Shown here: positions 7,899 through 14,880 of the stretch, piece after piece
How positions within the stretch are numbered: position 1 is the stretch's first letter
Layout of the letters: every line of letters starts with the position of its first letter
Assembly: GCA_902464965.1 (NCBI GenBank)
Contig: CABQLI010000042.1
Span: 1-18,401, forward strand
DNA: 18,401 nucleotides
Reading direction: 5' to 3'
DNA from: an uncultured Collinsella sp.
GTDB lineage: Bacteria; Actinomycetota; Coriobacteriia; Coriobacteriales; Coriobacteriaceae
The notes under the pieces: model-generated
What the model saw: only the letters and a program-made list of their open reading frames with translations
Databases searched by the model: none
What the model was told of the DNA's origin: nothing
Made by a program: the position numbers and the translations under genes

Positions 7899-7963
7899 GT
7901 TCGTCTCAATCTGTAACAGCTAGGACCAAAAAACTCGGCTAGATGTTACAGATCGAGACAAAC
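7899..7963. repeat. Palindromic repeat copy 5 (subtype I)
   Basis: The arms GTTCGTCTCAATCTGTAACA (7899-7918) and TGTTACAGATCGAGACAAAC (7944-7963) enclose a loop identical to that of copy 3. The outer ends differ from copy 3 in a largely paired way (TCTC/GAGA here, ACCTC/GAGGT there), which suggests that pairing has been kept. Confidence 0.85.
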
Positions 7964-7980
7964 GGCTCCCGACCAGCCCA

Positions 7981-8028
7981 AAAACAAAAAGACCGGGGGC
8001 GGCGCGCCGTGTGACGTGCCGCCCCCGG
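7981..8028 (-). terminator. Intrinsic terminator of the lacE-3/lacG-2 operon
   Basis: CCGGGGGCGGC (7993-8003) pairs perfectly with GCCGCCCCCGG (8018-8028). On the minus strand the stem is followed by TCTTTTTGTTTT. It lies 46 bp beyond the lacG-2 stop. Confidence 0.9.
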
Positions 8029-8074
8029 CTGAGAAATGGGGACAGGTTGTGTGAGCGGGCAACCCCGCCAGCCA

Positions 8075-9514
8075 CTAGTCCAGACGACGGGTCTGCGCCA
8101 CGTGCTTATACCAGTATGCGCTTGCCTTGGGCGTGCGCTTCTGGGTTTCAAAGTCAACGTAGAAGAAGCCGTAACGCTTGTTGTAGCCATTGGTCCAGGA
8201 GAACTGATCTTGCAGGCTCCACAGGAAGTAGCCGCCCACGTTGACGCCCACCTCCATGGCCTTGAGCAACCAGCGCAGGTGCTGCTCGATGTAGTCGATG
8301 CGCGGCTGGTCGTCCACAAAACCGTCCTTGTAGGGGTCCTTGTAGCCCATGCCGTTCTCGGTGATGAAGATCTGCTTGTAGTTGGGGTAGCGCTGCTTAA
8401 TGTAGACGAGCAGATCGAACAGGCCCTCGGGATAGATGATCCAGTCCCAGTCGGTGGTGGGGATGCCGGGCTTGTTCACATGCTCGCCAATGCCCTTGAC
8501 GCGCCAGCGGCCAGTGCCCTTCTCGCCCGTACCGTTGTGGTGCAGGTCGTTCTCGCCATCGTAAGCCTTCAAGAAACGGCACTGGTAGTTGTTGACGCCC
8601 AGGTAGTCGTTGTAGAGCGCTGCCTCGCGCATAATCTCGAGGTCCTCGTCCAAGATCTCGATGGTGCCGCCCGAGATGGCCGCCAGGCGGTTGGCGCACT
8701 CGAGGGTGTCGGGAGCATAGTCGCCGCGGAAGGTGGCGTCGAGCAGAAACTGGTTCTGCAGCACGTGCTCGTTGTTGGCGGCCTTGATGTCGGCGGGGTC
8801 GTTCTCGTTGAGCGGATACTTAAACTCCAACGACTGGATGACGCCGATCTTGCCCTTAAAACCGCCGTTGTGGAAGGCCAGTACTGCCTTGGCGTGGGCG
8901 AGCATCATGTTGTGCTCGCACTGGAAGGCCTCGGCCAGATGCGCCTTGACGCCACCGGGGAAGGTGCCCTCGATGTAGGTGTTGGAGGCGTCGGCCCAGA
9001 TCTCGTTAAAGGTGAACCAGTAGGTCACCTGGTCGGCGTACTCCTTAAAGCAGAAGGTGGCAAAGTCCACAAAGGCGTCGATGGTCTCGCGGTTGAGGAA
9101 GTCGCCCTTCTCAAAGAGGGGCAGCGGCGTGTCAAAGTGATGCAACGTGACGAACGGCTCAACGTGGTGCTTGTGACACTCGGCAAACAGGTCGTGGTAG
9201 AACTGGACGCCCTCGGGGTTGATCTCGCCGGTGCCGATGGGGAAGATGCGGCTCCAGGCGATGGAGAGGCGGATGCCGTTGATACCGAACTCCTCGCACA
9301 GCTCCAAGTCGACGGGGTACTGGTTGTAGAAGTCCGAAGCGGGATCGGGGGAAAAGCGCCCCTGGGCCTCCAGGAAGTCGTCCCAGGCAACCTTGCCTTT
9401 ACCGTGGGTCCGGGTCTCGCCCTCTACCTGGTAGGCAGCGGTGGCGCCGCCAAAGACAAAGTTTTCGGGAAACTGCGCAGGCGGGTTGGTGACGCTAGCA
9501 GGGTTAACGGACAT
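8075..9514 (-). CDS. lacG: GH1 6-phospho-beta-galactosidase (LacG-2)
   Basis: A 479-residue family 1 glycosidase, slightly longer than typical LacG (about 470). The acid/base is Glu171 in WFTFNE and the nucleophile Glu386 in FITENG. The phosphate pocket SWTNGYNKRYG holds Ser439, Trp440, Lys446 and Tyr448, the 6-phospho-beta-galactosidase pattern. Long stretches such as VEPFVTLHHFDTP and IPTTDWDWIIYPEGL are LacG-like, and it looks closer to classical LacG than LacG-1 does. It releases galactose-6-phosphate in the cytoplasm for LacAB. It is the second gene of its operon, 66 bp behind lacE-3. The ribosome-binding site before ATG 9514 is weak (TTGGAT), so translation may be coupled or boosted by the hairpin in the gap. 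Confidence 0.94.
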   Translation of the reverse strand: MSVNPASVTNPPAQFPENFVFGGATAAYQVEGETRTHGKGKVAWDDFLEAQGRFSPDPASDFYNQYPVDLELCEEFGINGIRLSIAWSRIFPIGTGEINPEGVQFYHDLFAECHKHHVEPFVTLHHFDTPLPLFEKGDFLNRETIDAFVDFATFCFKEYADQVTYWFTFNEIWADASNTYIEGTFPGGVKAHLAEAFQCEHNMMLAHAKAVLAFHNGGFKGKIGVIQSLEFKYPLNENDPADIKAANNEHVLQNQFLLDATFRGDYAPDTLECANRLAAISGGTIEILDEDLEIMREAALYNDYLGVNNYQCRFLKAYDGENDLHHNGTGEKGTGRWRVKGIGEHVNKPGIPTTDWDWIIYPEGLFDLLVYIKQRYPNYKQIFITENGMGYKDPYKDGFVDDQPRIDYIEQHLRWLLKAMEVGVNVGGYFLWSLQDQFSWTNGYNKRYGFFYVDFETQKRTPKASAYWYKHVAQTRRLD

Positions 9515-9538
9515 GATGATCCAATCGTCTAAATCGAA

Positions 9539-9570
9539 GGGCCAGCCGGTCTTGGATGGTCGGCTGGTCC
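9539..9570 (-). other. Hairpin between lacE-3 and lacG-2
   Basis: GGGCCAGCCG (9539-9548) pairs with CGGCTGGTCC (9561-9570), ten base pairs including one G-U, around a 12-base loop. No U-tract follows. It occupies the short gap between two co-directional genes, as in the lacG-1/lacE-2 operon. Confidence 0.65.
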
Positions 9571-9580
9571 TGAGCGTTAC

Positions 9581-11356
9581 TTACTTCGAGAGTTGCTCGC
9601 TTACGAAGGCGAGAGACTTATCGCCGTTCTGGGAGAGTTCGATGTACTGCTTGCCACGGCAGGCGACGCACTTGTTGCCCACGCGCTCGCAGTCCTTCTG
9701 CAGGTCGGCCAGGTAGCTTGCGGCCTGCGGGGCCAGTACGACCAGGTCAAAGTCGGGGAGCATGTCGACGTGGTTGCCATATGCCTCGGCAGCGGTCTCA
9801 AGATTGATGCCGCGCTCTTTAGCAGCCTTGGCCAGCGCGTTGGCGAGCAGGCCCGAGGTTCCGCCGCCCTGGCAGAGCACGAGCACGCGCTTGCCGTTGA
9901 GGTCGCTGGTGGCCGTTGCTTCGGCAGCGGGTGCTGCGGAAGCGGCGGGAGCGTCGGCCTTCACGGCCTCGGCAGCGGCGCCGGCGGCAACGCTCTTGGC
10001 GTCAGCCTTGCCCTGGAAGGCATCGTTGAGTTTGGCGGCTTTCTCGGCGTTCTTGGCGGCGAGCTCCTCCTGGGAGATCTTGGCCTCCTCGGCGCACTTC
10101 TGGGCGTCGTAGGCACGGAAGAACGGATAGTACAGAACGAAGTCGACGACCAGGATAAGGGCGAGCATCACAAAGGCGAGCGGCTGGAAGCCCAGGCCCA
10201 TGATGGTGCCGATGGGGCCGGGGACGGTCCAAGGCAGGGTGTACATAAAGCCGTTCATGCCCAAGAAGTCGATAAAGATCTTGAGGATCCAGATGTTGGC
10301 GATCGGGGCAAAGACAAACGGGACAAAGAAGACGGGGTTGAGCACGATGGGCGCGGCGAACAGCAGCGGCTCGTTGACGGCAAAGCAGACGGGGACGATG
10401 GCGGCCTTACCGACGGCGCGCATCTCCTGAGACTTGGCCAGGAAGCAGAACATAAAGACCAGGACGAGCGTGGCGCCGGTGCCGCCCATGCAGACGACGA
10501 AGTACTGGGCACCCTGGGTCAGGACAGCAGAAGCGTGCTGGCCAGCCTGGAACGCAGCCAGGTTGTCGGTCATGTTGGCAACGAGGGCGGCGGCGATGGC
10601 GGGCTCGACGATTGAGGGGCCGTGGACGCCCACGAACCAGAAGAGGCTCATGGCGCCGTAGATCACAGCGAGGCCGATGTAGCCGTCGGCAGCGGTGAAC
10701 AGGGGCTGGAACACCTGGATGACGCCCTGGGCAAAGCAGAAGCCAAAAGCAGCGCGGAAGACGATGTCAAAGACCCAAAAGACGGTAATGCAGACGGAGA
10801 AGGGGATGATGTCCTTGAAGGTCTGCGAGATGTTGGGCGGAACCTGCTCGGGCATCTTGACGGTGATGTTGCGCTTAATGAAGAACTTGTAGATGATGCC
10901 GGTCACAAACGCAGCGATGAAAGCGGTCAGCAGGCCCTTGGAACCAAGGTAGGTGGTGTTGAAACCGCTGGCAGCGTCCGTGGCGATGGTGTCGCTCGAA
11001 AGGAGCAAGAAGCCGATGATGGCCGCGCACATGCACGAGATGAAGTTGATCTGGTTGTTCTTGGGCAGATCGCGGTTCTGAGCGTCGGCGAAGTGCTTGG
11101 CCGTGGTGGCGGCGCAGGCGATGGCCAGGATGCCCATGGAGTAGTTGTAGCACTTCCACAGGGCGTTGTTGATGTCATCGGGCCAGTAGAAACCCCAGAT
11201 GTTGGGGACCGAGGCTACCAGGCAGAAGATGGACGAGAAGATGATGATGGGGATGACGGAGATAAAGCCGTCGCGGATCGCCTTGAGGTACTTGTTGCGG
11301 GCGATCGCGTTGAAAAAGGGCTGGCCCTTTTCGATGATGGCGATGAGTTGCTCCAT
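9581..11356 (-). CDS. lacE: Lactose PTS permease EIICB (LacE-3)
   Basis: A 591-residue fused EIIC-EIIB lactose permease. EIIC covers about residues 1-415 with GVHGPS (His245) and VNEPLLFAAP (Asn328-Glu329). An Ala/Lys-rich linker leads to EIIB from about 487, with phospho-acceptor Cys495 in VLVLCQGGGTSGLLANAL. Segments such as CYNYSMGI and NQINFIS are very LacE-like, making this the best lactose candidate of the three permeases here. The ATG at 11356 has TAGGAG seven bases upstream. First gene of the operon with lacG-2 behind it. A LacI-type operator lies about 60 bp upstream and two more lie toward lacI-3. Like the others it has no EIIA domain and must use a separate EIIA, most simply the one at 12933. 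Confidence 0.95.
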   Translation of the reverse strand: MEQLIAIIEKGQPFFNAIARNKYLKAIRDGFISVIPIIIFSSIFCLVASVPNIWGFYWPDDINNALWKCYNYSMGILAIACAATTAKHFADAQNRDLPKNNQINFISCMCAAIIGFLLLSSDTIATDAASGFNTTYLGSKGLLTAFIAAFVTGIIYKFFIKRNITVKMPEQVPPNISQTFKDIIPFSVCITVFWVFDIVFRAAFGFCFAQGVIQVFQPLFTAADGYIGLAVIYGAMSLFWFVGVHGPSIVEPAIAAALVANMTDNLAAFQAGQHASAVLTQGAQYFVVCMGGTGATLVLVFMFCFLAKSQEMRAVGKAAIVPVCFAVNEPLLFAAPIVLNPVFFVPFVFAPIANIWILKIFIDFLGMNGFMYTLPWTVPGPIGTIMGLGFQPLAFVMLALILVVDFVLYYPFFRAYDAQKCAEEAKISQEELAAKNAEKAAKLNDAFQGKADAKSVAAGAAAEAVKADAPAASAAPAAEATATSDLNGKRVLVLCQGGGTSGLLANALAKAAKERGINLETAAEAYGNHVDMLPDFDLVVLAPQAASYLADLQKDCERVGNKCVACRGKQYIELSQNGDKSLAFVSEQLSK

Positions 11357-11416
11357 GCAATGCTCCTAAGAGTCGGTGGGTTAGCAACGATGGTAGCTTT
11401 TGGCGTTCGGTTGCCA

Positions 11417-11436
11417 AAATGTTGACGTTGCCATTT
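11417..11436. promoter_or_regulatory. Operator C1
   Basis: AAATGTTGACGTTGCCATTT has the same 20-bp frame as A1 and B1. The outer symmetry extends two bases further on each side, to 11415-11438. It is the operator closest to the lacE-3 start. Probable ligand LacI-3. Confidence 0.78.
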
Positions 11437-11536
11437 TGCGACACAAAAAAAGACGCGAACCGGTGGTTCCTGTGCCTGCGAACCGTCGATTCCTTATGCG
11501 TAAACGTTTGAGCCGCCCGGTGGCTCTGTGTTTGCA

Positions 11537-11556
11537 CAATGGCAACGTTAACATTT
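11537..11556. promoter_or_regulatory. Operator C2
   Basis: CAATGGCAACGTTAACATTT, with the same frame and a central AACGTT, is centred 120 bp from C1 in the lacE-3/lacI-3 divergent gap. Probable ligand LacI-3. Confidence 0.78.
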
Positions 11557-11681
11557 GGTCGACAAAAGCCGTTCGGGGAAGCAAAAATGTCGGTGAACGG
11601 TAGGTTTTGGGTGGTGAGCGTATGGTGGGGGAGGCGTTGGATATACTTGAAGACGTTTCATTTGAATGCGCAGGGTGCAAC

Positions 11682-11701
11682 CAATGGCATCGTTGACATA
11701 G
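11682..11701. promoter_or_regulatory. Operator C3, next to the lacI-3 start
   Basis: CAATGGCATCGTTGACATAG differs from C2 mainly in its right half and lies 12 bp before the lacI-3 ATG. This position suits autorepression, and its 145-bp distance from C2 suits looping. Confidence 0.68.
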
Positions 11702-11713
11702 AAAGATCGACCT

Positions 11714-12718
11714 ATGGCCGCTGTTAAAAAATCGGTATCCGTCAAAGACGTAGCGCGCCTCGCGGGCGTCTCGGAGCAGACGGTCTCACGCACCGTGCAC
11801 GATTCGCCCAGCGTGCGCCCCGAGACCAAGGAACGCGTGCGTGCCGCCATGCGCGCGCTGGGGTATCGCCCCAATTTTGCCGGTCGATCGCTGCGCCGCG
11901 GCAAGTTTAAGACCGTCGGCGTTGCCATGTTCAACATTACCGGTACCGGCAACCTCGACCGTATGGAGGGCTTTACCGCCGCCGCCGATAAGCACGGCTA
12001 TGCCATCACCCTCACTAAAGTAGACGGGCATCCGTATACCCTCGAGAGCGCATCGTCGCGCATGAGCGCGCTGCCGGTAGACGGCATGGTTGTGATCATG
12101 AATCGCATGCCGGCGGACTTTGGCACCTTCGAGCCGCTACCTGGCATGCAGACGGTGCTCGTTACCATGCTGGAGCACCCGCTCTGTTCAACGGTCGATA
12201 ACGACCAGTTCGATTGCTCGCGCCAGGTGGTCGAGTACCTGCTGGGACGGGGGCACAAGACTGTGCACTTTATCTCATGCCCCGAGCGCTCGCTTTCGGG
12301 CATGCGGCGCGAGGAAGGCTGGCGCGAGACATTGCGCGCGCATGGCATTGAGCCACCGCAGCTCGTGCGTGGCGACTGGACGGCGCAGAGCGGATATGCC
12401 GCAGGCCAGGCCCTGGCGGATGATCCGACCTGCACGGCCATTTATGCCTCCAACGATGCCATGGCATATGGCTGCATCCGTGGGCTCGAGTCGCGCGGGA
12501 AGTGCGTGCCCCAGGACGTGAGCGTGGTGGGTGTTGATGACAGCCTGGGCGATATCGTGCCCGATTGTCGCCTGACCACGGTGCGCTTTGACAACAAGCG
12601 CGTCGGCATGTGGGCGGTTGACAAGATTGCCGGCGCCGAGGGCGTTGAACCCGGTGTGGAGCACATGCTGTTTCCGGGCGTGCTCGTCGAGGGCGATACG
12701 GTACGCGATTGGCGCTAG
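11714..12718 (+). CDS. LacI-family transcriptional repressor (lacI-3)
   Basis: A 334-residue LacI/GalR regulator. The helix-turn-helix VKDVARLAGVSEQTVSRTV lies at residues 10-28 with specificity pair Glu21-Gln22. The hinge is NFAGRSLRRG, and the effector domain carries NDAMAYGCIRGL and VSVVGVDD. ATG 11714 is the natural start because the DNA-binding domain begins ten residues later. The ribosome-binding site is weak (AGAAAG), which suits a low-level repressor. Divergent from lacE-3/lacG-2, with operators C1-C3 in the gap. Unlike lacI-1 and lacI-2 it has no palindromic repeats downstream, and it ends LVEGDTVRDWR. No clear terminator separates it from lacF 214 bp further on. Confidence 0.93.
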   Translation: MAAVKKSVSVKDVARLAGVSEQTVSRTVHDSPSVRPETKERVRAAMRALGYRPNFAGRSLRRGKFKTVGVAMFNITGTGNLDRMEGFTAAADKHGYAITLTKVDGHPYTLESASSRMSALPVDGMVVIMNRMPADFGTFEPLPGMQTVLVTMLEHPLCSTVDNDQFDCSRQVVEYLLGRGHKTVHFISCPERSLSGMRREEGWRETLRAHGIEPPQLVRGDWTAQSGYAAGQALADDPTCTAIYASNDAMAYGCIRGLESRGKCVPQDVSVVGVDDSLGDIVPDCRLTTVRFDNKRVGMWAVDKIAGAEGVEPGVEHMLFPGVLVEGDTVRDWR

Positions 12719-12778
12719 GGCGCGGGTCTGTTTGGGTTGCCGCTAATTGTGTTCGATATTGTTTAAATTGGTTTAAAA

Positions 12779-12892
12779 ACCGTTCACGGGCGAAAAGTGA
12801 CCGTTCATAGCTTGAAATTACGTTTTGCGCTGTTCTTTTTTGTTTGAATGTTAATGTTTCTGCCATACATAACGCAGCGCGTATGCCCGGAC
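12779..12892 (+). promoter_or_regulatory. Candidate control region of lacF
   Basis: It contains two direct copies of ACCGTTCA 21 bp apart (12779 and 12800), GTTCTTTTTTG at 12832-12842, TGTTTGAATGT from 12841 and ATGCCCGGAC at 12883-12892. Related elements occur before lacA (TGAACGGT 14881, CAAAAAAGAAC 14896, TGTTCGAATGT 14936, ATGCCCGGAC 14986). A shared regulator is inferred. No clear -10/-35 pair is assigned. Confidence 0.45.
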
Positions 12893-12932
12893 GCGATGCT
12901 CTCCATTGGTTCATATGTGAAAGGAACGCAAC

Positions 12933-13271
12933 ATGGCAACCAAAGAAGAAATCTCGATGGTTGGATTCGAGATTGTCGCATACGCAGGTGACGCCCAGAC
13001 CGATCTGCTTGCAGCGCTCGATGCTGCTCGCGAGGGTGACTTTGAGAAGGCCGAACAGCTGCACAAGGATGCCAGCGATGCACTTATCGGCGCCCACGAC
13101 ACGCAGACCAAGCTGCTTTCGCAGGAGGCCGGCGGTGGCGAGATGGAGATGACCTTCATCATGGCTCACGCTCAGGACACTCTCATGACCACTATGATCC
13201 TGGAGAAGCAGGCCCGCTTTACCATCGATGCCTACAAGCGCATCGCCGAGCTCGAGGCCAAGCTCGCCTAA
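12933..13271 (+). CDS. lacF: PTS EIIA, lactose/cellobiose type (LacF)
   Basis: A 112-residue soluble phosphocarrier, full length for the family, which forms trimers. The active-site His79 lies in FIMAHAQDTLMTT and Asp82 matches the metal-binding aspartate. The middle motif DALIGAHDTQTKLL is also typical. It accepts phosphate from HPr and passes it to the EIIB cysteine. The start is ATG 12933, with GAAAGGA seven bases upstream. It is monocistronic, ending in its own terminator. It is the only EIIA in the window, while three EIIC(B) permeases lack one, so it probably serves several of them. Control elements shared with lacA suggest that it is expressed with the tagatose pathway. Confidence 0.95.
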   Translation: MATKEEISMVGFEIVAYAGDAQTDLLAALDAAREGDFEKAEQLHKDASDALIGAHDTQTKLLSQEAGGGEMEMTFIMAHAQDTLMTTMILEKQARFTIDAYKRIAELEAKLA

Positions 13272-13300
13272 CGAGCCCTCACAACCAAGTCCCCTTCCAA

Positions 13301-13336
13301 AAGCTCTGTCGCAAACTCGCGACAGGGCTTTTTCTG
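13301..13336 (+). terminator. Intrinsic terminator of lacF
   Basis: AGCTCTGTCGC (13302-13312) pairs with GCGACAGGGCT (13319-13329), 11 bp with one G-U and a 6-base loop, followed by TTTTTCTG. It lies 30 bp after the lacF stop. Confidence 0.9.
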
Positions 13337-13467
13337 TTTATCCGGCACCTGGGGACGCTCCTTATCTGCCGGCAGTCAGGGACACTCCTGCCATGCATTT
13401 GTTCCTTTGAGGATGGAAGAAAACGGGTCATTAGCTTTGCTGCGGTGCCGACTCGGCAAGTCGGTTA

Positions 13468-13621
13468 CAAAACCATGCCGGTTTACTACGATGAATCGCA
13501 TTCTTTCAATTATGGAAAGAACAGCGTTATCAAAGCCGCAGGTAGAGAGCTTGTCATTTTCTGCTAATAGCAAATGTGGTCCGTCCTATCGGTTTTACCG
13601 TAGTAAACCGGCATAGTTTTG
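13468..13621. repeat. 154-bp element with 23-bp terminal inverted repeats
   Basis: The ends at 13468-13490 and 13599-13621 are inverted repeats matching at 22 of 23 positions and are 108 bp apart. Each arm, read inwards, contains ATGCCGGTTTACTAC, so short frames starting MPVYY run in from both ends (plus strand 13475-13567, 30 codons; minus strand from 13614, about 16 codons). A small CCGACT/AGTCGG hairpin (13448-13464) lies just outside. No target-site duplication is evident. It could be a small non-autonomous element or the remains of a duplicated gene start. The flanking parts of the 13337-13690 gap hold nothing else recognisable. Confidence 0.7.
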
Positions 13622-13693
13622 AAATGGCACTATTCGACTAGCAGCGTTATGGAGCTTCTGCACGCCCTTCCGTTCGGTTTTTCGCTGGGTGGG

Positions 13694-13699
13694 TATACT
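13694..13699 (+). promoter_or_regulatory. Candidate -10 box of the membrane-protein gene
   Basis: TATACT lies 44 bp before the ATG at 13738, and the only other signal in this interval is the ribosome-binding site. No convincing -35 is present 16-18 bp upstream, so the call is tentative. Confidence 0.35.
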
Positions 13700-13737
13700 T
13701 CCATCCGCAATACAGGCCGGAATAAGGAGGTATCCAA

Positions 13738-14751
13738 ATGCCGGGCAACGGATTGATTCAAAAGGGAGACGCGCACGAGATGACTCATGGGCGTCCTGTC
13801 CAGATAACCGAGCACACGACGGTAACCGAGCTGCAGCCCAGCCTGTCCGATGTCGTGTGCGCAAACAAAAAACTGCAGATTGGCTTTATCGTTGCGCTCG
13901 TGGTACTGGCGCTGTTGTCGGGCTTTGTAGCTCGTCCGCATTTTGCCGATACCAAGACCTGGGACTCCACCATCGAGGTCATCGATCAAAAGAAGGGCAA
14001 TGTTTTGGCGCTCACGACCTCGTGCGTCGCCCTATCTGCGGGTATCACCGCGCTGCCGGGCGATACGGGAACGCCGGTTGCCGAGCAGCTCGCGCAGCTT
14101 TCGGGTAACTTGGGTATCGTGCTTGCCGTGCTCTATCTCGAGAAATATCTGTTGACTATTTTGTGGTCGATTGGCTTGGGCATCTTAATCCCGTTTGCGT
14201 TGGTGCTCTTTGCGGTGTCGCTCGGCATTCACGGACGCTGGAGCACCAGCGCCGTCTTGCGCCGCGTGGCAACGCGTGTGCTGGTGGTCGCCATAATTGG
14301 CATGGCGTTGGTGCCTGCAAGCGTATGGGTGTCGCAAAAGGTCGACGAAACGTATCGCGTTAGCATCGAGGCGGCCGAGCAAAAGGCGGCTGACGCTGCG
14401 GGTGCGGCAGATAGCGACAGCTCCAAAACAAGCAAGAAAAAGACCGAGTCCACAGAGTCCAAGAACGTGCTTGAGCAGCTTGCCGACGGTGCCTCGGGTC
14501 TCGTCACGTCGGTGACCAGCGGCGCCAAGCAGATGACCGATGAAATTGTGCGGCAAGTGACCGATCTCATCGAAGGCGTCATCGTGATGATCGTGACCTC
14601 GTGCGTGATTCCACTGCTGGTGCTCGCGGCGTTTTTGTGGCTGGGACACGTGCTATTGGGGATTGATATTTCCGGTCCGGCGAACTATCTGACGGGTCGC
14701 TTTCTGAGCGCTCCGTCCAAGCACGCCAAAAAGGGCGGGCAGTTCGAGTAG
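13738..14751 (+). CDS. Multi-pass membrane protein of unknown function
   Basis: A 337-residue protein that I do not recognise with a function. Hydrophobic segments lie at about 47-66, 88-106, 124-143, 145-165, 179-198 and 279-308. A charged Ala/Ser/Lys-rich soluble stretch (about 200-272, including SSKTSKKKTEST) sits before the last one. The motif SAGITALPGDTGTP followed by VLYLEKYLLT resembles a conserved uncharacterised membrane family of gut Firmicutes and Actinobacteria; that link is from memory and unverified. The start is secure: AAGGAGG lies seven bases before ATG 13738. It has its own terminator, so it is probably not part of the lac pathway despite its position between lacF and lacA. 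Confidence 0.88.
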   Translation: MPGNGLIQKGDAHEMTHGRPVQITEHTTVTELQPSLSDVVCANKKLQIGFIVALVVLALLSGFVARPHFADTKTWDSTIEVIDQKKGNVLALTTSCVALSAGITALPGDTGTPVAEQLAQLSGNLGIVLAVLYLEKYLLTILWSIGLGILIPFALVLFAVSLGIHGRWSTSAVLRRVATRVLVVAIIGMALVPASVWVSQKVDETYRVSIEAAEQKAADAAGAADSDSSKTSKKKTESTESKNVLEQLADGASGLVTSVTSGAKQMTDEIVRQVTDLIEGVIVMIVTSCVIPLLVLAAFLWLGHVLLGIDISGPANYLTGRFLSAPSKHAKKGGQFE

Positions 14752-14785
14752 CTAAAACAGCTTTATATACCGGGGCATACCGCCG

Positions 14786-14827
14786 AAGGGCGGCCGAGAT
14801 GTGTTCTCGGTCGCCCTTTTTGTTTGC
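14786..14827 (+). terminator. Intrinsic terminator of the membrane-protein gene
   Basis: AAGGGCG (14786-14792) and CCGAG (14794-14798) pair with CTCGG (14806-14810) and CGCCCTT (14812-14818), around a 7-base loop. TTTTTGTTTG follows. It lies 34 bp after the stop codon. Confidence 0.9.
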
Positions 14828-14880
14828 CGAATACGTGACAGGCTAGGTTTTCCCGATCCCAAGCGGCCAGCAATCATCCG

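Noticed and set aside
11445..11469. Attenuator in the lacE-3 leader (GAACC/GGTTC followed by seven U on the minus strand)
   Set aside because: The stem is only 5 bp with a 3-base loop, and several bases separate it from the U-run; no antiterminator fold was visible.
12864..12885. CATAC-N12-GTATG dyad before lacF as a LacI operator
   Set aside because: Arms are only 5 bp, the AATG/CATT ends are absent and no central CG is present in the right place.
13350..13385. Short repeated words GGGACGCTCC and GGGACACTCC
   Set aside because: Too short and too imperfect to support a repeat element.
13475..13567. 30-codon gene starting MPVYYDESHSF
   Set aside because: No ribosome-binding site, it lies wholly within the inverted-repeat element, and its start is repeated in the opposite arm. 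Kept as part of that element instead.
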